Translations under genes and position numbers: made by a program
Notes under the pieces: model-generated
Seen by the model: only the letters and a program-made list of their open reading frames with translations
The model's database searches: none
Told to the model about the DNA's origin: nothing
In this document: positions 23,501 through 31,417 of the stretch, piece after piece
How the letters are laid out: each line of letters opens with the position of its first letter
How positions within the stretch are numbered: position 1 is the stretch's first letter
Source of the DNA: Betaproteobacteria bacterium
GTDB lineage: Bacteria > Pseudomonadota > Gammaproteobacteria > Burkholderiales > Burkholderiaceae_D
Assembly (NCBI GenBank): GCA_013287275.1
Contig: JABDED010000022.1
Coordinates: forward strand, 1 to 40,310
DNA: 40,310 nt
Direction of reading: 5' to 3'

Positions 23501-24217
23501 CACATAGCGGCGCAGGATGGGGGACAGGTAGGCGTCCACCACCGTGGTATCGCCGCGCGACACCAGCTTCATCATGGGGCTGACTTCGTGCGAGATCGAT
23601 ATCTGCGTGAAGCCGATGTCGGCCGCGAGTTTGCCTATCGCCGCCTCATGCTGTGTATACCGGTAGCCGTGCATCAGCACGATGGCCACCGCGCGATAGC
23701 CCTGCGCAAACAGATCGCGCAGGTCGGCCGCCACCCGCTCTTGGTCCAGCGGCTGGATGATGGCGCCGTGCGCGTCTATGCGCTCATTTACTTCAACGAC
23801 TTTTTCATACAGCAGCTCCGGCAGCGCTATATGGCGGTCGAACAGGCGAGGGCGGTTCTGGTAGGCGATGCGCAAGGCGTCCCGGAAACCGCGGGTAATC
23901 AGCAACGCAGTCGGGTCGCCCTTGCGTTCCAGCAGCGCATTGGTGGCCACCGTGGTGCCCATCTTCACCGCTTCCACCAGTTCGGGGGAGATGGCCTGGT
24001 CTGCGGCCAGACCCAGCACGCGCTTGATACCGGCTACCGCCGCATCCTTATATTGCTCGGGATTCTCGGACAGCAGCTTGTGCGTCAGCAACTGGCCATC
24101 CGGGCGGCGCGCCACGATGTCGGTGAATGTGCCTCCGCGATCTATCCAGAACTGCCAGCGCGGGCTGGTTTGCTGCGCTTGTTCGGTGTGACCATGCTCT
24201 TGCTTTGCCTGACTCAT
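20552..24217 (-). CDS. 5-oxoprolinase / hydantoinase, fused HyuA-HyuB type
   Basis: ATP-dependent enzyme of 1221 residues, predicted to open 5-oxo-L-proline to L-glutamate. The N-terminal half (to about residue 700) is HyuA-like with two actin-fold ATPase motifs: WIDRGGTFTDIVARRPDG (from 24) and IIGFDMGGTSTDVSHY; SGPAGGIVGMV and TTFGGAGGQHACLVA are also diagnostic. The C-terminal half (from about 705) is HyuB-like: NNLFMSIAEQMGLRLQNTAFSV, GDVYMLNDPYNGGTHLPD and GSRGHHADIGGITPGSMP. Separate HyuA/HyuB subunits act on hydantoins; single-chain fusions are typical of 5-oxoprolinase, which favours that reaction. The start at 24217 has GGGGGAG upstream. It heads an operon with the EamA transporter and diverges from a LIV-type importer. 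Confidence 0.92.
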   Translation of the reverse strand: MSQAKQEHGHTEQAQQTSPRWQFWIDRGGTFTDIVARRPDGQLLTHKLLSENPEQYKDAAVAGIKRVLGLAADQAISPELVEAVKMGTTVATNALLERKGDPTALLITRGFRDALRIAYQNRPRLFDRHIALPELLYEKVVEVNERIDAHGAIIQPLDQERVAADLRDLFAQGYRAVAIVLMHGYRYTQHEAAIGKLAADIGFTQISISHEVSPMMKLVSRGDTTVVDAYLSPILRRYVDQVAEQMHGVRLFFMQSNGGLTDAHRFQGKDSILSGPAGGIVGMVRTAQTAGFDKIIGFDMGGTSTDVSHYAGEFEREFETQVAGVRMRAPMMSIHTVAAGGGSILHFDGTRYRVGPDSAGANPGPASYRRGGQLAVTDCNVMLGKIQPRYFPKVFGPNADQTLDRDAVVQKFTEMAAQIERATGKRSTPEEVAEGFIEIAVGNMANAIKFISVQRGHDVTEYTLTTFGGAGGQHACLVADALGMSKVFAHPFAGVLSAYGMGLADQTAMREQAMELPLDDSAMAELQTQLDKLSAQAGADLLAQDVPAERLQVKQRVHLRYDGTDSVIVVGMDSVVNMVSQFEAAYKKRYSFLMPDKVLVIEAISVEAIGSSAEVQDAGQAAVEQLPARAGALQASDTVRLFSGGQWHDTALYLREDMRVGDVVRGPAIIAEKNATNIIEPGWIAEVTALNHLVFTRVEARRQRQAMGTTADPVMLEVFNNLFMSIAEQMGLRLQNTAFSVNIKERLDFSCALFDEEGNLIANAPHIPVHLGSMGDSIKTIIRENAGKMQPGDVYMLNDPYNGGTHLPDITVITPAFNQEGTRILFYVGSRGHHADIGGITPGSMPADSTVVEEEGVLINNFQLVRAGVFLEKEATALLSSGKYPARNIHQNLADFQAQIAANQKGVDELLKMVQHFGLEVVQAYMKHVQDNAEEAVRRVITALKDSHYEYKLDNGAVIKVAIRVNHAQRSAEIDFTGTSPQLNNNFNAPSAICMAAVLYVFRTLIDDEIPLNAGCLKPLRVIIPPGSMLNPHYPAAVVSGNVETSSCITNALYGALGVLASSPGTMNNFTFGNEEHQYYETISGGSGAGEGFNGTDVVQTHMTNSRLTDPEILEWRYPVRLESYEINPGSGGKGQWHGGNGGIRKIRFLEDMTASILSNNRIYAPFGMAGGEAGHCGRNSVIRNDGTVEELSFVASTAMQAGEIFVIETPGGGGYGPSAS

Positions 24218-24714
24218 GACTCCCCCATTCGTGGCACTTTGCCTGCGTATATTGGTGCAACCTGTGTGTATGCGGTGCATGTAAACGACTTCCTTGCACG
24301 CTTAGGTCGCATTATTGATGACTTCGTATAAATTGAATATATAAATAAATTACCTGTTGTTTATTTAGATAATTTGTTTATAAAACGTTTGTATATTATA
24401 TTTAAAAAGTCTATTATTCAACTCAAATCAGCAGTGCTTTGGTACTTCCACAACGTCGACTGAAGATTTGATGCACTGCACACAGGCTGGATTGCGGCCT
24501 GGGAAAAATTGAGTGAAATGAAGTGCCGGGGCGCAAAAGTTGCGACTATTATATGGGGCGCGATGTTGTCGAGGAATATATTGTATTTGGCAGTCGGTGC
24601 TTGACGGTATTGGCTTGGCGGTATGCGGTAAATGCTTGGTGTGAAAGCGAAGTAAATAAAAACGGGTAATACAAATAAATAATTATCGATGTTACTAATG
24701 AGGAGAGTTTCACC
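24218..24714. other. Divergent control region between 5-oxoprolinase and importer genes
   Basis: About 500 bases, very AT-rich at 24330-24420 and 24640-24700. No gene was recognised. A TTGACG at 24601 is a candidate -35 for the importer operon, but the -10 that follows is poor. Control elements for both operons are expected here. Confidence 0.5.
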
Positions 24715-25980
24715 ATGGTCATCAAGTCGTTCAAGAAATTGATGCTGCTGGGCGCGGCGCTGGCATTCAGCGTAACTGCCTACGCGCAGCAGGAAATCAA
24801 GATAGGTGCGATCTACCCCTTGTCCGGTGCTGCCGCATCTTCCGGCGCCGAGATGAAGAATGCGCTGGAACTGGCCGCCGACATCATCAACAATGGCGCC
24901 AAGGGCATACCCAACTTGCCGTTCGCGGCCGGCGGCGGCTTGCCCGGCCTGAAGGGTGCCAGGATCAAGCTCGTGTTTGCCGATCACCAGGGCAATCCGC
25001 AGATAGGCGCTTCCGAAACCGAACGACTGATCACGCAAGAGAAGGTAGTGGCCGTCATCGGCGCCTACGCCAGCAATGTTACCGCCACCTCCAGCCAGGT
25101 CGCCGAGCGCTACAAGATCCCTTACCTGAACCCGGAATCCTCGTCAGCCACGCTGACCCAGCGCGGCTTTAAATGGTTCTTCCGCACTACCGCACATGAC
25201 GACCTGTTCGTGCACAACTTCTTTGAGTTCTTCAAGGAGCTGGAAGCAAAGAAGGGCATCAAGGTCAAGCAACTGGCTACCTTCAATGAAAACACCTTGT
25301 GGGGCAATGAGACCACCAAGCTGGAAGTAAAGCTGGCGGCAGAGCGCGGCTACAACATGGTCAAGACCATTACCTATCCCGCCAAGAGCACCCAGCTGAC
25401 CTCGGAAATCCAGTCGCTGAAAGCCAGCAACCCGCAAGTGGTGATGGAGTCTTCCTACCTCGGCGATGCGATCATGGCGATGAAGACCTACAAGGAACTC
25501 GGCTTCTCGCCGGACATGATCCTGGCCAATAACGCCGGCTTCACCGACACCGAGTTTCGCCGCAGCCTGGGCAAGGATTCCGATTACGTGATCACGCGCG
25601 AAGTCTGGTCGCCCGACCTGGCCAAGAACAATCCGCTGATCAAGCAGGTCAACGACCTGTACAACAGCAAATACAAGGCTGATTTCACCGGCAATTCCTC
25701 ACGCACCTTCACCGGCCTGATGACACTGGCGGATGCGATCAACCGCGCCGCATCCACCGAACCGGAAGCGATCCGCAAGGCGCTGGCTGAAACCAATATC
25801 CCCGGCAGCAAGATCATCATGCCCTGGAAAGGCATCAAGTTCGATGAGCAGGGCCAGAACATGTACGGCTCCGGCATCCTGGTGCAGATCATCGACGGCA
25901 AGTACAACACTGTATGGCCGTTCGACATGGCGACCCGCGATGTCGTCTGGCCTATGCCGAAGTGGGACGCGCGTAAATAG
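24715..25980 (+). CDS. ABC transporter periplasmic binding protein, branched-chain amino acid type
   Basis: Solute-binding protein of 421 residues in the LivJ/LivK-like periplasmic-binding family (type I fold). Signal peptide MVIKSFKKLMLLGAALAFSVTAYA is cut before QQEIKIG. The mature part starts with IKIGAIYPLSGAAASSG, then AELAADI-type helix residues, LVFADHQGNPQIGASETERLI and VVAVIGAYASNVTATSSQVAERYKIPYLNP, all family blocks. GAGGAG precedes the ATG at a good distance. It is the first gene of a five-component importer set, and a 125-bp palindromic element separates it from the permease genes. The neighbours suggest 5-oxoproline, a hydantoin or another amide-like amino acid as ligand; that is inference. 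Confidence 0.93.
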   Translation: MVIKSFKKLMLLGAALAFSVTAYAQQEIKIGAIYPLSGAAASSGAEMKNALELAADIINNGAKGIPNLPFAAGGGLPGLKGARIKLVFADHQGNPQIGASETERLITQEKVVAVIGAYASNVTATSSQVAERYKIPYLNPESSSATLTQRGFKWFFRTTAHDDLFVHNFFEFFKELEAKKGIKVKQLATFNENTLWGNETTKLEVKLAAERGYNMVKTITYPAKSTQLTSEIQSLKASNPQVVMESSYLGDAIMAMKTYKELGFSPDMILANNAGFTDTEFRRSLGKDSDYVITREVWSPDLAKNNPLIKQVNDLYNSKYKADFTGNSSRTFTGLMTLADAINRAASTEPEAIRKALAETNIPGSKIIMPWKGIKFDEQGQNMYGSGILVQIIDGKYNTVWPFDMATRDVVWPMPKWDARK

Positions 25981-25983
25981 ACA

Positions 25984-26108
25984 GTAGGGTGCAATGGCGC
26001 AACGCGCGTATTGCACCGTAAAAATCTGTGTGAAATAAAAAGTGCGAAGAAGGTGCTCGTAGTTTTGACGCCGTTGCGGTGCAATACGCTGACGCTATTG
26101 CACCCTAC
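25984..26108. repeat. REP/BIME-like element (GTAGGGTGCAAT type), copy A
   Basis: A 125-bp unit beginning GTAGGGTGCAATGGCG and ending CGCTATTGCACCCTAC, inverted repeats with one mismatch. Each half is also a hairpin (GGTGCAAT...ATTGCACC). It starts 3 bases after the stop of the binding-protein gene and ends 40 bases before the permease start. Confidence 0.8.
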
Positions 26109-26147
26109 CAATACGCGCTGCAAAAGATTCCGGTTGGGGAGAACATG

Positions 26148-27014
26148 ATGTCCTTGGAAATACTGCTGCAAACCCTGATGTCCGGGGTGTTGATAGGCCT
26201 GATCTACGCGCTGGTCGCGATCGGCCTGACGATGATATTCGGGGTAATGGATATCGTGAATTTCTCGCATGGCGAGTTCCTGATGTTCGGCATGTACGCC
26301 AGTTTCTGGATGTATTCGCTGTATGCGCTGGACCCTATTTTTACGCTGCCGCTGACGGCCCTGTTCCTGTTTGCGCTGGGCGTGATGATCTACAAGGTAG
26401 TCATCAAAAAAATCACCAATGCGTCGATGCTGTCGCAGATTTTTACCACCTTCGGCCTGATGATACTGTTCCGCGGCATTGCGCAATTCCTGTGGAAGCC
26501 CGACTTCCGCACCGTGGACCATAGTATCGTCAGCGGCCACGTGTCGATAGCCGGCATACAGATAGGCTCGCCGCAGGTGACCGCCGGCGTCGGCGCTATC
26601 CTGGTGACCGCGGGCATCTACCTGTTCCTGACCAAGACCCGGGCCGGCGCCGCACTGGAGGCAACTGCCGCCGACAAAGAGGCAGCGCAGCTGATGGGCA
26701 TAGATTCGCAAAAGATGTTTGCGCTGGCCTGGGGCATAGGCGCGGCCTGCGCCGGTGTCGCAGGCGCCTTGCTGTCCACCTTCTTTCCCATCTTCCCTGA
26801 AGTCGGCGCCAATTTCATCCTGATCGCGTTTGTGGTGGTCAACCTGGGCGGCTTCGGCAGCGTGGTCGGCGCCTTGCTGGCCGGTGTGCTGGTGGGCGTG
26901 GTGGAAGTGATGGGCGGCCTGCTGATAGGCCCGCAATACAAGATGGCGCTGGTGCTGGGATTGTTCCTGGCGGTATTGATGTTCCGCCCGCAGGGCTTGC
27001 TGGGCAAGGCTTAA
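26148..27014 (+). CDS. livH: Branched-chain amino acid ABC transporter permease, LivH type
   Basis: Integral membrane permease of 288 residues with about eight hydrophobic helices. Family blocks: LMSGVLIGLIYALVAIGLTMIFGVMDIVNFSHGEFLMFGMY near the N-terminus, and AADKEAAQLMGI followed by FALAWGIGAACAGVAGALL (the cytoplasmic loop that contacts the ATPase). It ends with FRPQGLLGK, usual for LivH. The ATG at 26148 is slightly better spaced from GGGGA than the ATG at 26145. It is followed after 9 bases by livM; the four transporter genes run as one operon behind the palindromic element. Confidence 0.93.
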   Translation: MSLEILLQTLMSGVLIGLIYALVAIGLTMIFGVMDIVNFSHGEFLMFGMYASFWMYSLYALDPIFTLPLTALFLFALGVMIYKVVIKKITNASMLSQIFTTFGLMILFRGIAQFLWKPDFRTVDHSIVSGHVSIAGIQIGSPQVTAGVGAILVTAGIYLFLTKTRAGAALEATAADKEAAQLMGIDSQKMFALAWGIGAACAGVAGALLSTFFPIFPEVGANFILIAFVVVNLGGFGSVVGALLAGVLVGVVEVMGGLLIGPQYKMALVLGLFLAVLMFRPQGLLGKA

Positions 27015-27023
27015 GGAAACACG

Positions 27024-28097
27024 ATGAACACATTAGAAAATACAGCGGCGGTAGGCATACCGCCGATAGAGTCTGCAGCGCCGGCCACACCGGCGATACC
27101 GGCCAGGACCTTCCAGCCTAAATACCTGCTGTGGATAGTGATACTGGCCATTGCCCTGCTGGTGCCGTTTTTTGTCAAGGACCCTTCGCACCAGAACCTG
27201 GCGATCCTGATACTGATGGCGGCGCAGCTGGGCGTGTCATGGAATATCATAGGCGGCTATGCCGGCCAGATCTCGCTGGGCCATGCGGCCTTCTATGGAC
27301 TGGGTGCATATACGTCAACCATGCTGATCACGCTGGGCAGTCTGAACCCCTGGCTGTCCATCCTGGCCGGAGGCTTGCTGGCGGCGTTCATCAGCCTGGC
27401 GATAGGCTGGTCCTGCTTCCGCCTGAAAGGGCACTACTTTGCGATGGCGACCATCGCGGTGGCCGAGATCATACAGATCATCTTCACCAATTGGGAATAC
27501 GCGGGCGCGGCAGTCGGCCTGACCATACCGATGGACAAGCAGGGCTGGAGCGTGCTGATCTTTGCCGACAAGGAGCCGTATTACTACCTGGCGCTGGGCC
27601 TGCTGCTGCTGACCCTGCTGGCCAACTTGCTGATAGAAAGAAGTTACCTGGGCTACTATTTCCGCGCCATCAAGGATGAGCCGGATGCGGCACGCAGCCT
27701 GGGCATCAGCCTCAGTAAATACAAGCAGATCGCGTTTGCCGTCAGCAGCTTTTTCACGGCGATAGGCGGCAGCCTGTACGCGCAGAAAGAATTGTATATA
27801 GACCCGGCCTCGGTGCTGCACACCGGGCTGTCGATCAAGATGGCGCTGGTGTCCATCCTGGGTGGCGTCGGCACGCTGTTCGGCCCTATCGTCGGCGCCG
27901 GTGTGCTGACCCTGATAGAAGAGGGTACCCGCATGTTTTTCGGTGGCTCCGGCCGCGGCACCGACCTGATCATCTATGCGGCGCTGATCGTCATTATCGC
28001 GGTGTACTACCCCAGCGGCGTATTGGGCTGGTTCAGGCAGATGTTTGCCAGGCGCAAGGCCCAACAGTCCCAGCGGGCGCAAGGAGAACAGGTATGA
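27024..28097 (+). CDS. livM: Branched-chain amino acid ABC transporter permease, LivM type
   Basis: Second permease subunit, 357 residues, with a 35-residue soluble N-terminus rich in Ala and Pro, then about eight to nine hydrophobic helices. Family blocks: LGVSWNIIGGYAGQISLGHAAFYGLGAYTS, FRLKGHYFAMATIAVAEIIQ, and the ATPase-contact loop YYFRAIKDEPDAARSLGISLSKYK. It ends YYPSGVLGWFRQMFARRKAQ. The stop overlaps the start of livG by four bases (ATGA), which indicates translational coupling. Confidence 0.94.
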   Translation: MNTLENTAAVGIPPIESAAPATPAIPARTFQPKYLLWIVILAIALLVPFFVKDPSHQNLAILILMAAQLGVSWNIIGGYAGQISLGHAAFYGLGAYTSTMLITLGSLNPWLSILAGGLLAAFISLAIGWSCFRLKGHYFAMATIAVAEIIQIIFTNWEYAGAAVGLTIPMDKQGWSVLIFADKEPYYYLALGLLLLTLLANLLIERSYLGYYFRAIKDEPDAARSLGISLSKYKQIAFAVSSFFTAIGGSLYAQKELYIDPASVLHTGLSIKMALVSILGGVGTLFGPIVGAGVLTLIEEGTRMFFGGSGRGTDLIIYAALIVIIAVYYPSGVLGWFRQMFARRKAQQSQRAQGEQV

Positions 28098-28807
28098 GCT
28101 TGCTGCGTGTAGAAAATGTGACCAAGCGCTTCGGCGGCATCACGGCCAACCAGGACGTATCCTTCCAGATGGGCGCCGGCCAGATCGTCGGCCTGATAGG
28201 GCCGAACGGCGCCGGCAAGACCACGATGTTCAACTGCATCGCCGGCTACGCGCCGCCGACCTCGGGCGACATCTGGCTCAATGACAAGAAGATCTCCGGC
28301 TATTCGCCGGAGCAATGCGCACGCGCCGGCATAGGCCGCACCTTCCAGGTGGCGCGTACCTTCACCAGCATGACAGCGCTGGAGAATGTGATGGTTGGCG
28401 CCTTCCTGATCAACCGCCATGTGGCTACCGCCAGGAAAAGCGCGGCCGAGCTGCTGGATTTTGTCAACCTGGGCCAGTTCAAGGACAAGCACGCCGGCAG
28501 CATGACCATCAGCGAACAGCGCCGGCTGGCGGTGGCGCGCGCGCTGGCGGTCAAACCCAAACTGCTGCTGATGGACGAAGTGATGGCCGGCCTGAATCCG
28601 ACCGAAGTCAAGGAAACTGTGGAGGTGGTGCTGAAGATACGCGAGCAGGGCATTTCCTGCCTGATCGTCGAGCATGTACTGGAAGGCATCATGCCGATTG
28701 CCGATGCGATCGTGGTGCTGGACTACGGCAAGAAGATTGCTGACGGCAAACCGGCCGAGGTATCGAATGATCCCAAGGTGATCGCCGCTTATCTGGGAGA
28801 TGAATGA
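28094..28807 (+). CDS. livG: Branched-chain amino acid ABC transporter ATPase, LivG type
   Basis: ATP-binding subunit of 237 residues. Walker A GPNGAGKTT (residues 36-44), Q-loop region FQVARTF (84-90), Walker B LLLMDE (157-162) and switch His in LIVEHVLEG. The ABC signature is unusual: where LivG proteins have LSYGQQ/LSGGE-type sequences this one reads MTISEQRR (137-144), so the two glycines are absent. The rest of the fold is intact. The chain is about 15 residues shorter than typical LivG. Overlaps livM and livF by four bases at either end. Confidence 0.94.
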   Translation: MSLLRVENVTKRFGGITANQDVSFQMGAGQIVGLIGPNGAGKTTMFNCIAGYAPPTSGDIWLNDKKISGYSPEQCARAGIGRTFQVARTFTSMTALENVMVGAFLINRHVATARKSAAELLDFVNLGQFKDKHAGSMTISEQRRLAVARALAVKPKLLLMDEVMAGLNPTEVKETVEVVLKIREQGISCLIVEHVLEGIMPIADAIVVLDYGKKIADGKPAEVSNDPKVIAAYLGDE

Positions 28808-29511
28808 TGCTGCAGGTACGTAATTTAAGAGTCAGCTATGACGGCGTGCTGGCCTTGTCCAAGGTCGATATCGATGTGCCGAAAGGCAAAATCGTCGCGC
28901 TGGTGGGCGGCAACGGCAACGGCAAATCCACCACCTTGCGTGCCGTCGCCGGGCTGAATGCGGCCGATGACGGACAAATCACTTTCGATGGCAAGCGCAT
29001 AGAGAAGGTGCATGCATGCAAGCGGGTAAGCCTGGGCCTGTCGCTGGTGCCGGAAGGGCGGCGCATCTTTGCCCGCCTGACGGTGGAGCGCAACCTGCAG
29101 CTGGGCGCCTATACCCGGCAAGACAAGCAGGAGGTGGAAGAGTCGATAGACACCATGTATACGCTGTTCCCGATCCTGAAAGAAAGACGCCACCAGGAAG
29201 CCGGCACCATGAGCGGCGGCGAGCAGCAGATGCTGGCGATAGGCCGCGGTCTGATGGCCAAGCCCAAGCTGCTGCTGCTGGATGAGCCTTCGTGGGGCAT
29301 CGCACCCAAGTTCGTCACCAAGGTGCTGGACACGATACAGCTGGTGAACCAGCAGGGCGTATCGGTGCTGCTGGTGGAGCAAAACCTGCACAAGGCGCTG
29401 GCGATTGCCGACCACGGCTATGTGATCCAGACCGGCCGCATCGTGATGGAAGGCAGCGGCCAGGAATTGCTGGGCAATGAAGATGTTCGCAAGGCCTATC
29501 TAGGAGTGTAA
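28804..29511 (+). CDS. livF: Branched-chain amino acid ABC transporter ATPase, LivF type
   Basis: Second ATP-binding subunit, 235 residues, the normal length. Walker [10 protein letters not shown] (residues 35-43; GANGAGKST in most relatives), Q-loop and [23 protein letters not shown] typical of LivF, canonical signature [15 protein letters not shown], Walker [14 protein letters not shown] and switch His region [12 protein letters not shown]. Paired with the altered LivG it may supply the canonical half of the nucleotide-binding dimer, which is inference. The DUF1445 gene starts 2 bases after its stop. Confidence 0.94.
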   Translation: MMLQVRNLRVSYDGVLALSKVDIDVPKGKIVALVGGNGNGKSTTLRAVAGLNAADDGQITFDGKRIEKVHACKRVSLGLSLVPEGRRIFARLTVERNLQLGAYTRQDKQEVEESIDTMYTLFPILKERRHQEAGTMSGGEQQMLAIGRGLMAKPKLLLLDEPSWGIAPKFVTKVLDTIQLVNQQGVSVLLVEQNLHKALAIADHGYVIQTGRIVMEGSGQELLGNEDVRKAYLGV

Positions 29512-29513
29512 GC

Positions 29514-30293
29514 ATGAACATGGCTAATTTGTCTCCGGCGGAATTGCGCGCGCTGTACCGCAGTGCGGCCAGCAATGACCCAAACGCCGGCCCCACCACC
29601 GGCGTCGCGCCTGGCTTTGTGCAGGCCAACCTGATGATAGTGCCGCGCGAGTATGCATTTGACTTCCTGCTGTTCTGCCAGCGCAATCCCAAGCCCTGCC
29701 CGCTGGTGGAAGTGCTGGAGCCGGGCCGGTTCGAGCCCGTATGCGCAAACGGCGCCGACCTGCGCACCGACATCCCTGGCTACCGCATTCATGAGAACGG
29801 CCAGTTCGTCAAAGAGGTCGCCGACATCCGCGAGTTCTGGCACGACGACCTGGTCAGCTTCCTGCTGGGCTGCAGCTTTTCTTTCGAAAGTGCCTTGATG
29901 CAGGCCGGCATCCCGCTGCGCCACGTGCAGCAGCAGCGCAATGTCGCGATGTACAAGACCACTATCCCGTGCGCGCCGGCAGGCCGCTTCCAGGGCAATA
30001 TGGTGGTCAGCATGCGGCCTATAAAAAGCCGGGACATCGCTAGCGCTGTGGAAATCTCTGGCCGCTTCCCGCAAGTACACGGCGCGCCGGTGCATATCGG
30101 CCATGCGGAGCAAATCGGCATCCATGATTTGGCAAAGCCGGATTTTGGAGATGCGGTGGAAATCATGGAAGACGAGCTGCCAGTATTCTGGGCCTGCGGC
30201 GTCACGCCGCAATACATCGCCGAACTGAGCCGCATCCCGTTTTGCATTACCCATGCACCGGGCAAGATGTTTGTGACGGATTTAAAAATCTGA
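29514..30293 (+). CDS. DUF1445 / D-glutamate cyclase-family protein (putative hydro-lyase)
   Basis: Cytosolic protein of 259 residues in the DUF1445 (YcsI-like) family, usually listed as putative hydro-lyase. Family blocks: [23 protein letters not shown] near residues 29-51, then [63 protein letters not shown] and [13 protein letters not shown]. The mammalian mitochondrial protein that interconverts D-glutamate and 5-oxo-D-proline contains this domain, from established knowledge. It lies 2 bases behind livF with AGGAG upstream, and 5-oxoprolinase is encoded at the head of the divergent operon, so a role in 5-oxoproline/glutamate metabolism is attractive, but the reaction here is unproven. Confidence 0.88.
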   Translation: MNMANLSPAELRALYRSAASNDPNAGPTTGVAPGFVQANLMIVPREYAFDFLLFCQRNPKPCPLVEVLEPGRFEPVCANGADLRTDIPGYRIHENGQFVKEVADIREFWHDDLVSFLLGCSFSFESALMQAGIPLRHVQQQRNVAMYKTTIPCAPAGRFQGNMVVSMRPIKSRDIASAVEISGRFPQVHGAPVHIGHAEQIGIHDLAKPDFGDAVEIMEDELPVFWACGVTPQYIAELSRIPFCITHAPGKMFVTDLKI

Positions 30294-30308
30294 GCGACGT
30301 TGGTTTAA

Positions 30309-30340
30309 GTAAGGTGCAATGGGCTTCATCTATTGCACCG
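30309..30340. repeat. Half REP-like element (GTAGGGTGCAAT type)
   Basis: A single hairpin, GGTGCAAT and ATTGCACC around GGGCTTCATCT, nearly identical over 32 bases to the left half of the copy at 32113 (one change, GTAAGG for GTAGGG). No matching right half follows. It may act as a 3'-end hairpin for the importer operon. Confidence 0.7.
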
Positions 30341-30651
30341 AGTGTACTGGCGCTTGCCTGCGACAAGATAGATCAGTGAAGAATGCGGCGAGTGTCCGGC
30401 TGCGCGGCTTCACGCGGTTTGCCGGGCGCGGTGCACTGGGATTTATTTATACAGCTTGCGGCTTTTTAACAGGAATAAGAGTAAGCGGATCGCCAGGCAG
30501 ATGTAAGGACATGCAGTCAATAAATAAGATGTCGGAAAAATTTACACTTGTTGCTGTCAATCATTAATATACTAAGAAGTGAAGGTGTTTTTCTTCTCTA
30601 AGATATTGATTTTATTTAAAAAAATTTTCTGTTGCCATCAAAATATTTCCC

Positions 30652-30667
30652 TGGCACACCAATTGCT
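30652..30667 (+). promoter_or_regulatory. Sigma-54 (RpoN) promoter
   Basis: TGGCACACCAATTGCT fits the consensus TGGCAC-N5-TTGC[AT], with the invariant GG at -24 and GC at -12 spaced exactly. The predicted transcript start is near 30678, about 40 bases before the PEP-CTERM gene. A cognate enhancer-binding regulator is not encoded in the window. Confidence 0.8.
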
Positions 30668-30716
30668 TATAAGCCATTGTTAAATAAAAAATGGCTTTAT
30701 AAATAGGGGAATGACA

Positions 30717-31262
30717 ATGAAAACTAAATTTTTGGCGGCAATAACTCTGGCACTGCTTGCAACGACAAGCCAGGCGGCTCTGATAGTAGGCAATACCTAT
30801 ACGGACAGCAGCAATGCATCCTGGACTTACATTGGCGATTACAATGTGGGAAGCGGTCCCGCATGGCAAAGCGGGCCAGCCGTTTACTCGGCTCTCGATG
30901 CTGCAGCACTGGTTTTCGGCAACCTGCCGGTAGGCTCTGCTTATGCCATTTCGACTTCGGATTCGCTGGTTGACCATAAGGCCTGGTATGACGGCTACGG
31001 TAACGGCACATATCTGCCTTTGTACAATAGTTATGGTGGCGGCCAATCGCTTGCTGAAAATTTCTTTTCCGATGTCGGTGCTCCCGGTTATAACACCACT
31101 GGCGACTTCTCCGCTTACGTCGGTAATGACCGCGCGGGTCAAGGTGGCGGTGCTTTTAACCACGTTTTCACATCCGCAGCAGAGGTTCCTGAGCCAGCAT
31201 CTCTGGCCTTATTTGGTCTGGGTTTGCTAGGTTTTGCTGCCGCACGTCGTCGCAAGCAATAA
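30717..31262 (+). CDS. PEP-CTERM sorting domain protein
   Basis: Exported protein of 181 residues. Signal peptide MKTKFLAAITLALLATTSQA, then a secreted body rich in Gly, Ser, Asn and Tyr with no Cys (VGNTYTDSSNASWTYIGDY, YDGYGNGTYLPLYNSYGGG). It ends in the exosortase sorting signal: EVPEPAS, then a hydrophobic helix LALFGLGLLGFA and an Arg-rich tail AARRRKQ. Exosortase EpsH/XrtA recognises the PEP motif and releases the protein to the outer surface, often with extracellular polysaccharide. No exosortase gene is in the window. The ATG at 30717 is chosen because AGGGGA lies 6 bases before it. The gene lies behind a sigma-54 promoter. Confidence 0.9.
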   Translation: MKTKFLAAITLALLATTSQAALIVGNTYTDSSNASWTYIGDYNVGSGPAWQSGPAVYSALDAAALVFGNLPVGSAYAISTSDSLVDHKAWYDGYGNGTYLPLYNSYGGGQSLAENFFSDVGAPGYNTTGDFSAYVGNDRAGQGGGAFNHVFTSAAEVPEPASLALFGLGLLGFAAARRRKQ

Positions 31263-31284
31263 GCAGTCTTATGTTCGAGACAGA

Positions 31285-31309
31285 CCCGCTGCGGCGGGTT
31301 TTTCTTTTT
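31285..31309 (+). terminator. Rho-independent terminator
   Basis: ACCCGC pairs with GCGGGT over a 4-base loop, followed by TTTTCTTTTT, 22 bases behind the PEP-CTERM gene stop. Confidence 0.85.
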
Positions 31310-31417
31310 GGGCTTTCGATTTGCCTGGGCTTTTCCGGATTCCAATAACTTTGCGCCGACCAGGTCAAACAGGTATTCTTGAGGAATCCTCCCTGCGATC
31401 CTTGAAGGAAATTGAAA

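Larger units (their letters stand above)
30294..30716. other. Intergenic region with half repeat and sigma-54 promoter
   Basis: Carries the half palindromic element at 30309-30340 and the RpoN promoter at 30652-30667. The rest is AT-rich without a recognisable gene; no enhancer site for a sigma-54 activator could be named. Confidence 0.6.

Noticed and set aside
21470-24331. A 953-codon open frame on the plus strand
   Set aside because: It is antisense to the 5-oxoprolinase gene over its whole length; the translation is His/Arg/Gly-rich without family motifs, a typical shadow of a GC-rich gene.
24595-24612. A sigma-54-like box upstream of the binding-protein gene
   Set aside because: TTGGCAGTCGGTGCTT has the GG and GC elements only 10 bases apart, which does not fit -24/-12 spacing.
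24418-25038. Minus-strand frame in the divergent control region
   Set aside because: It starts inside the binding-protein gene and its N-terminal part is antisense to it; no recognisable domain.
25584-26936. A 450-codon minus-strand frame
   Set aside because: It runs through the palindromic element and antisense to two importer genes; His/Gln-rich, no motifs.
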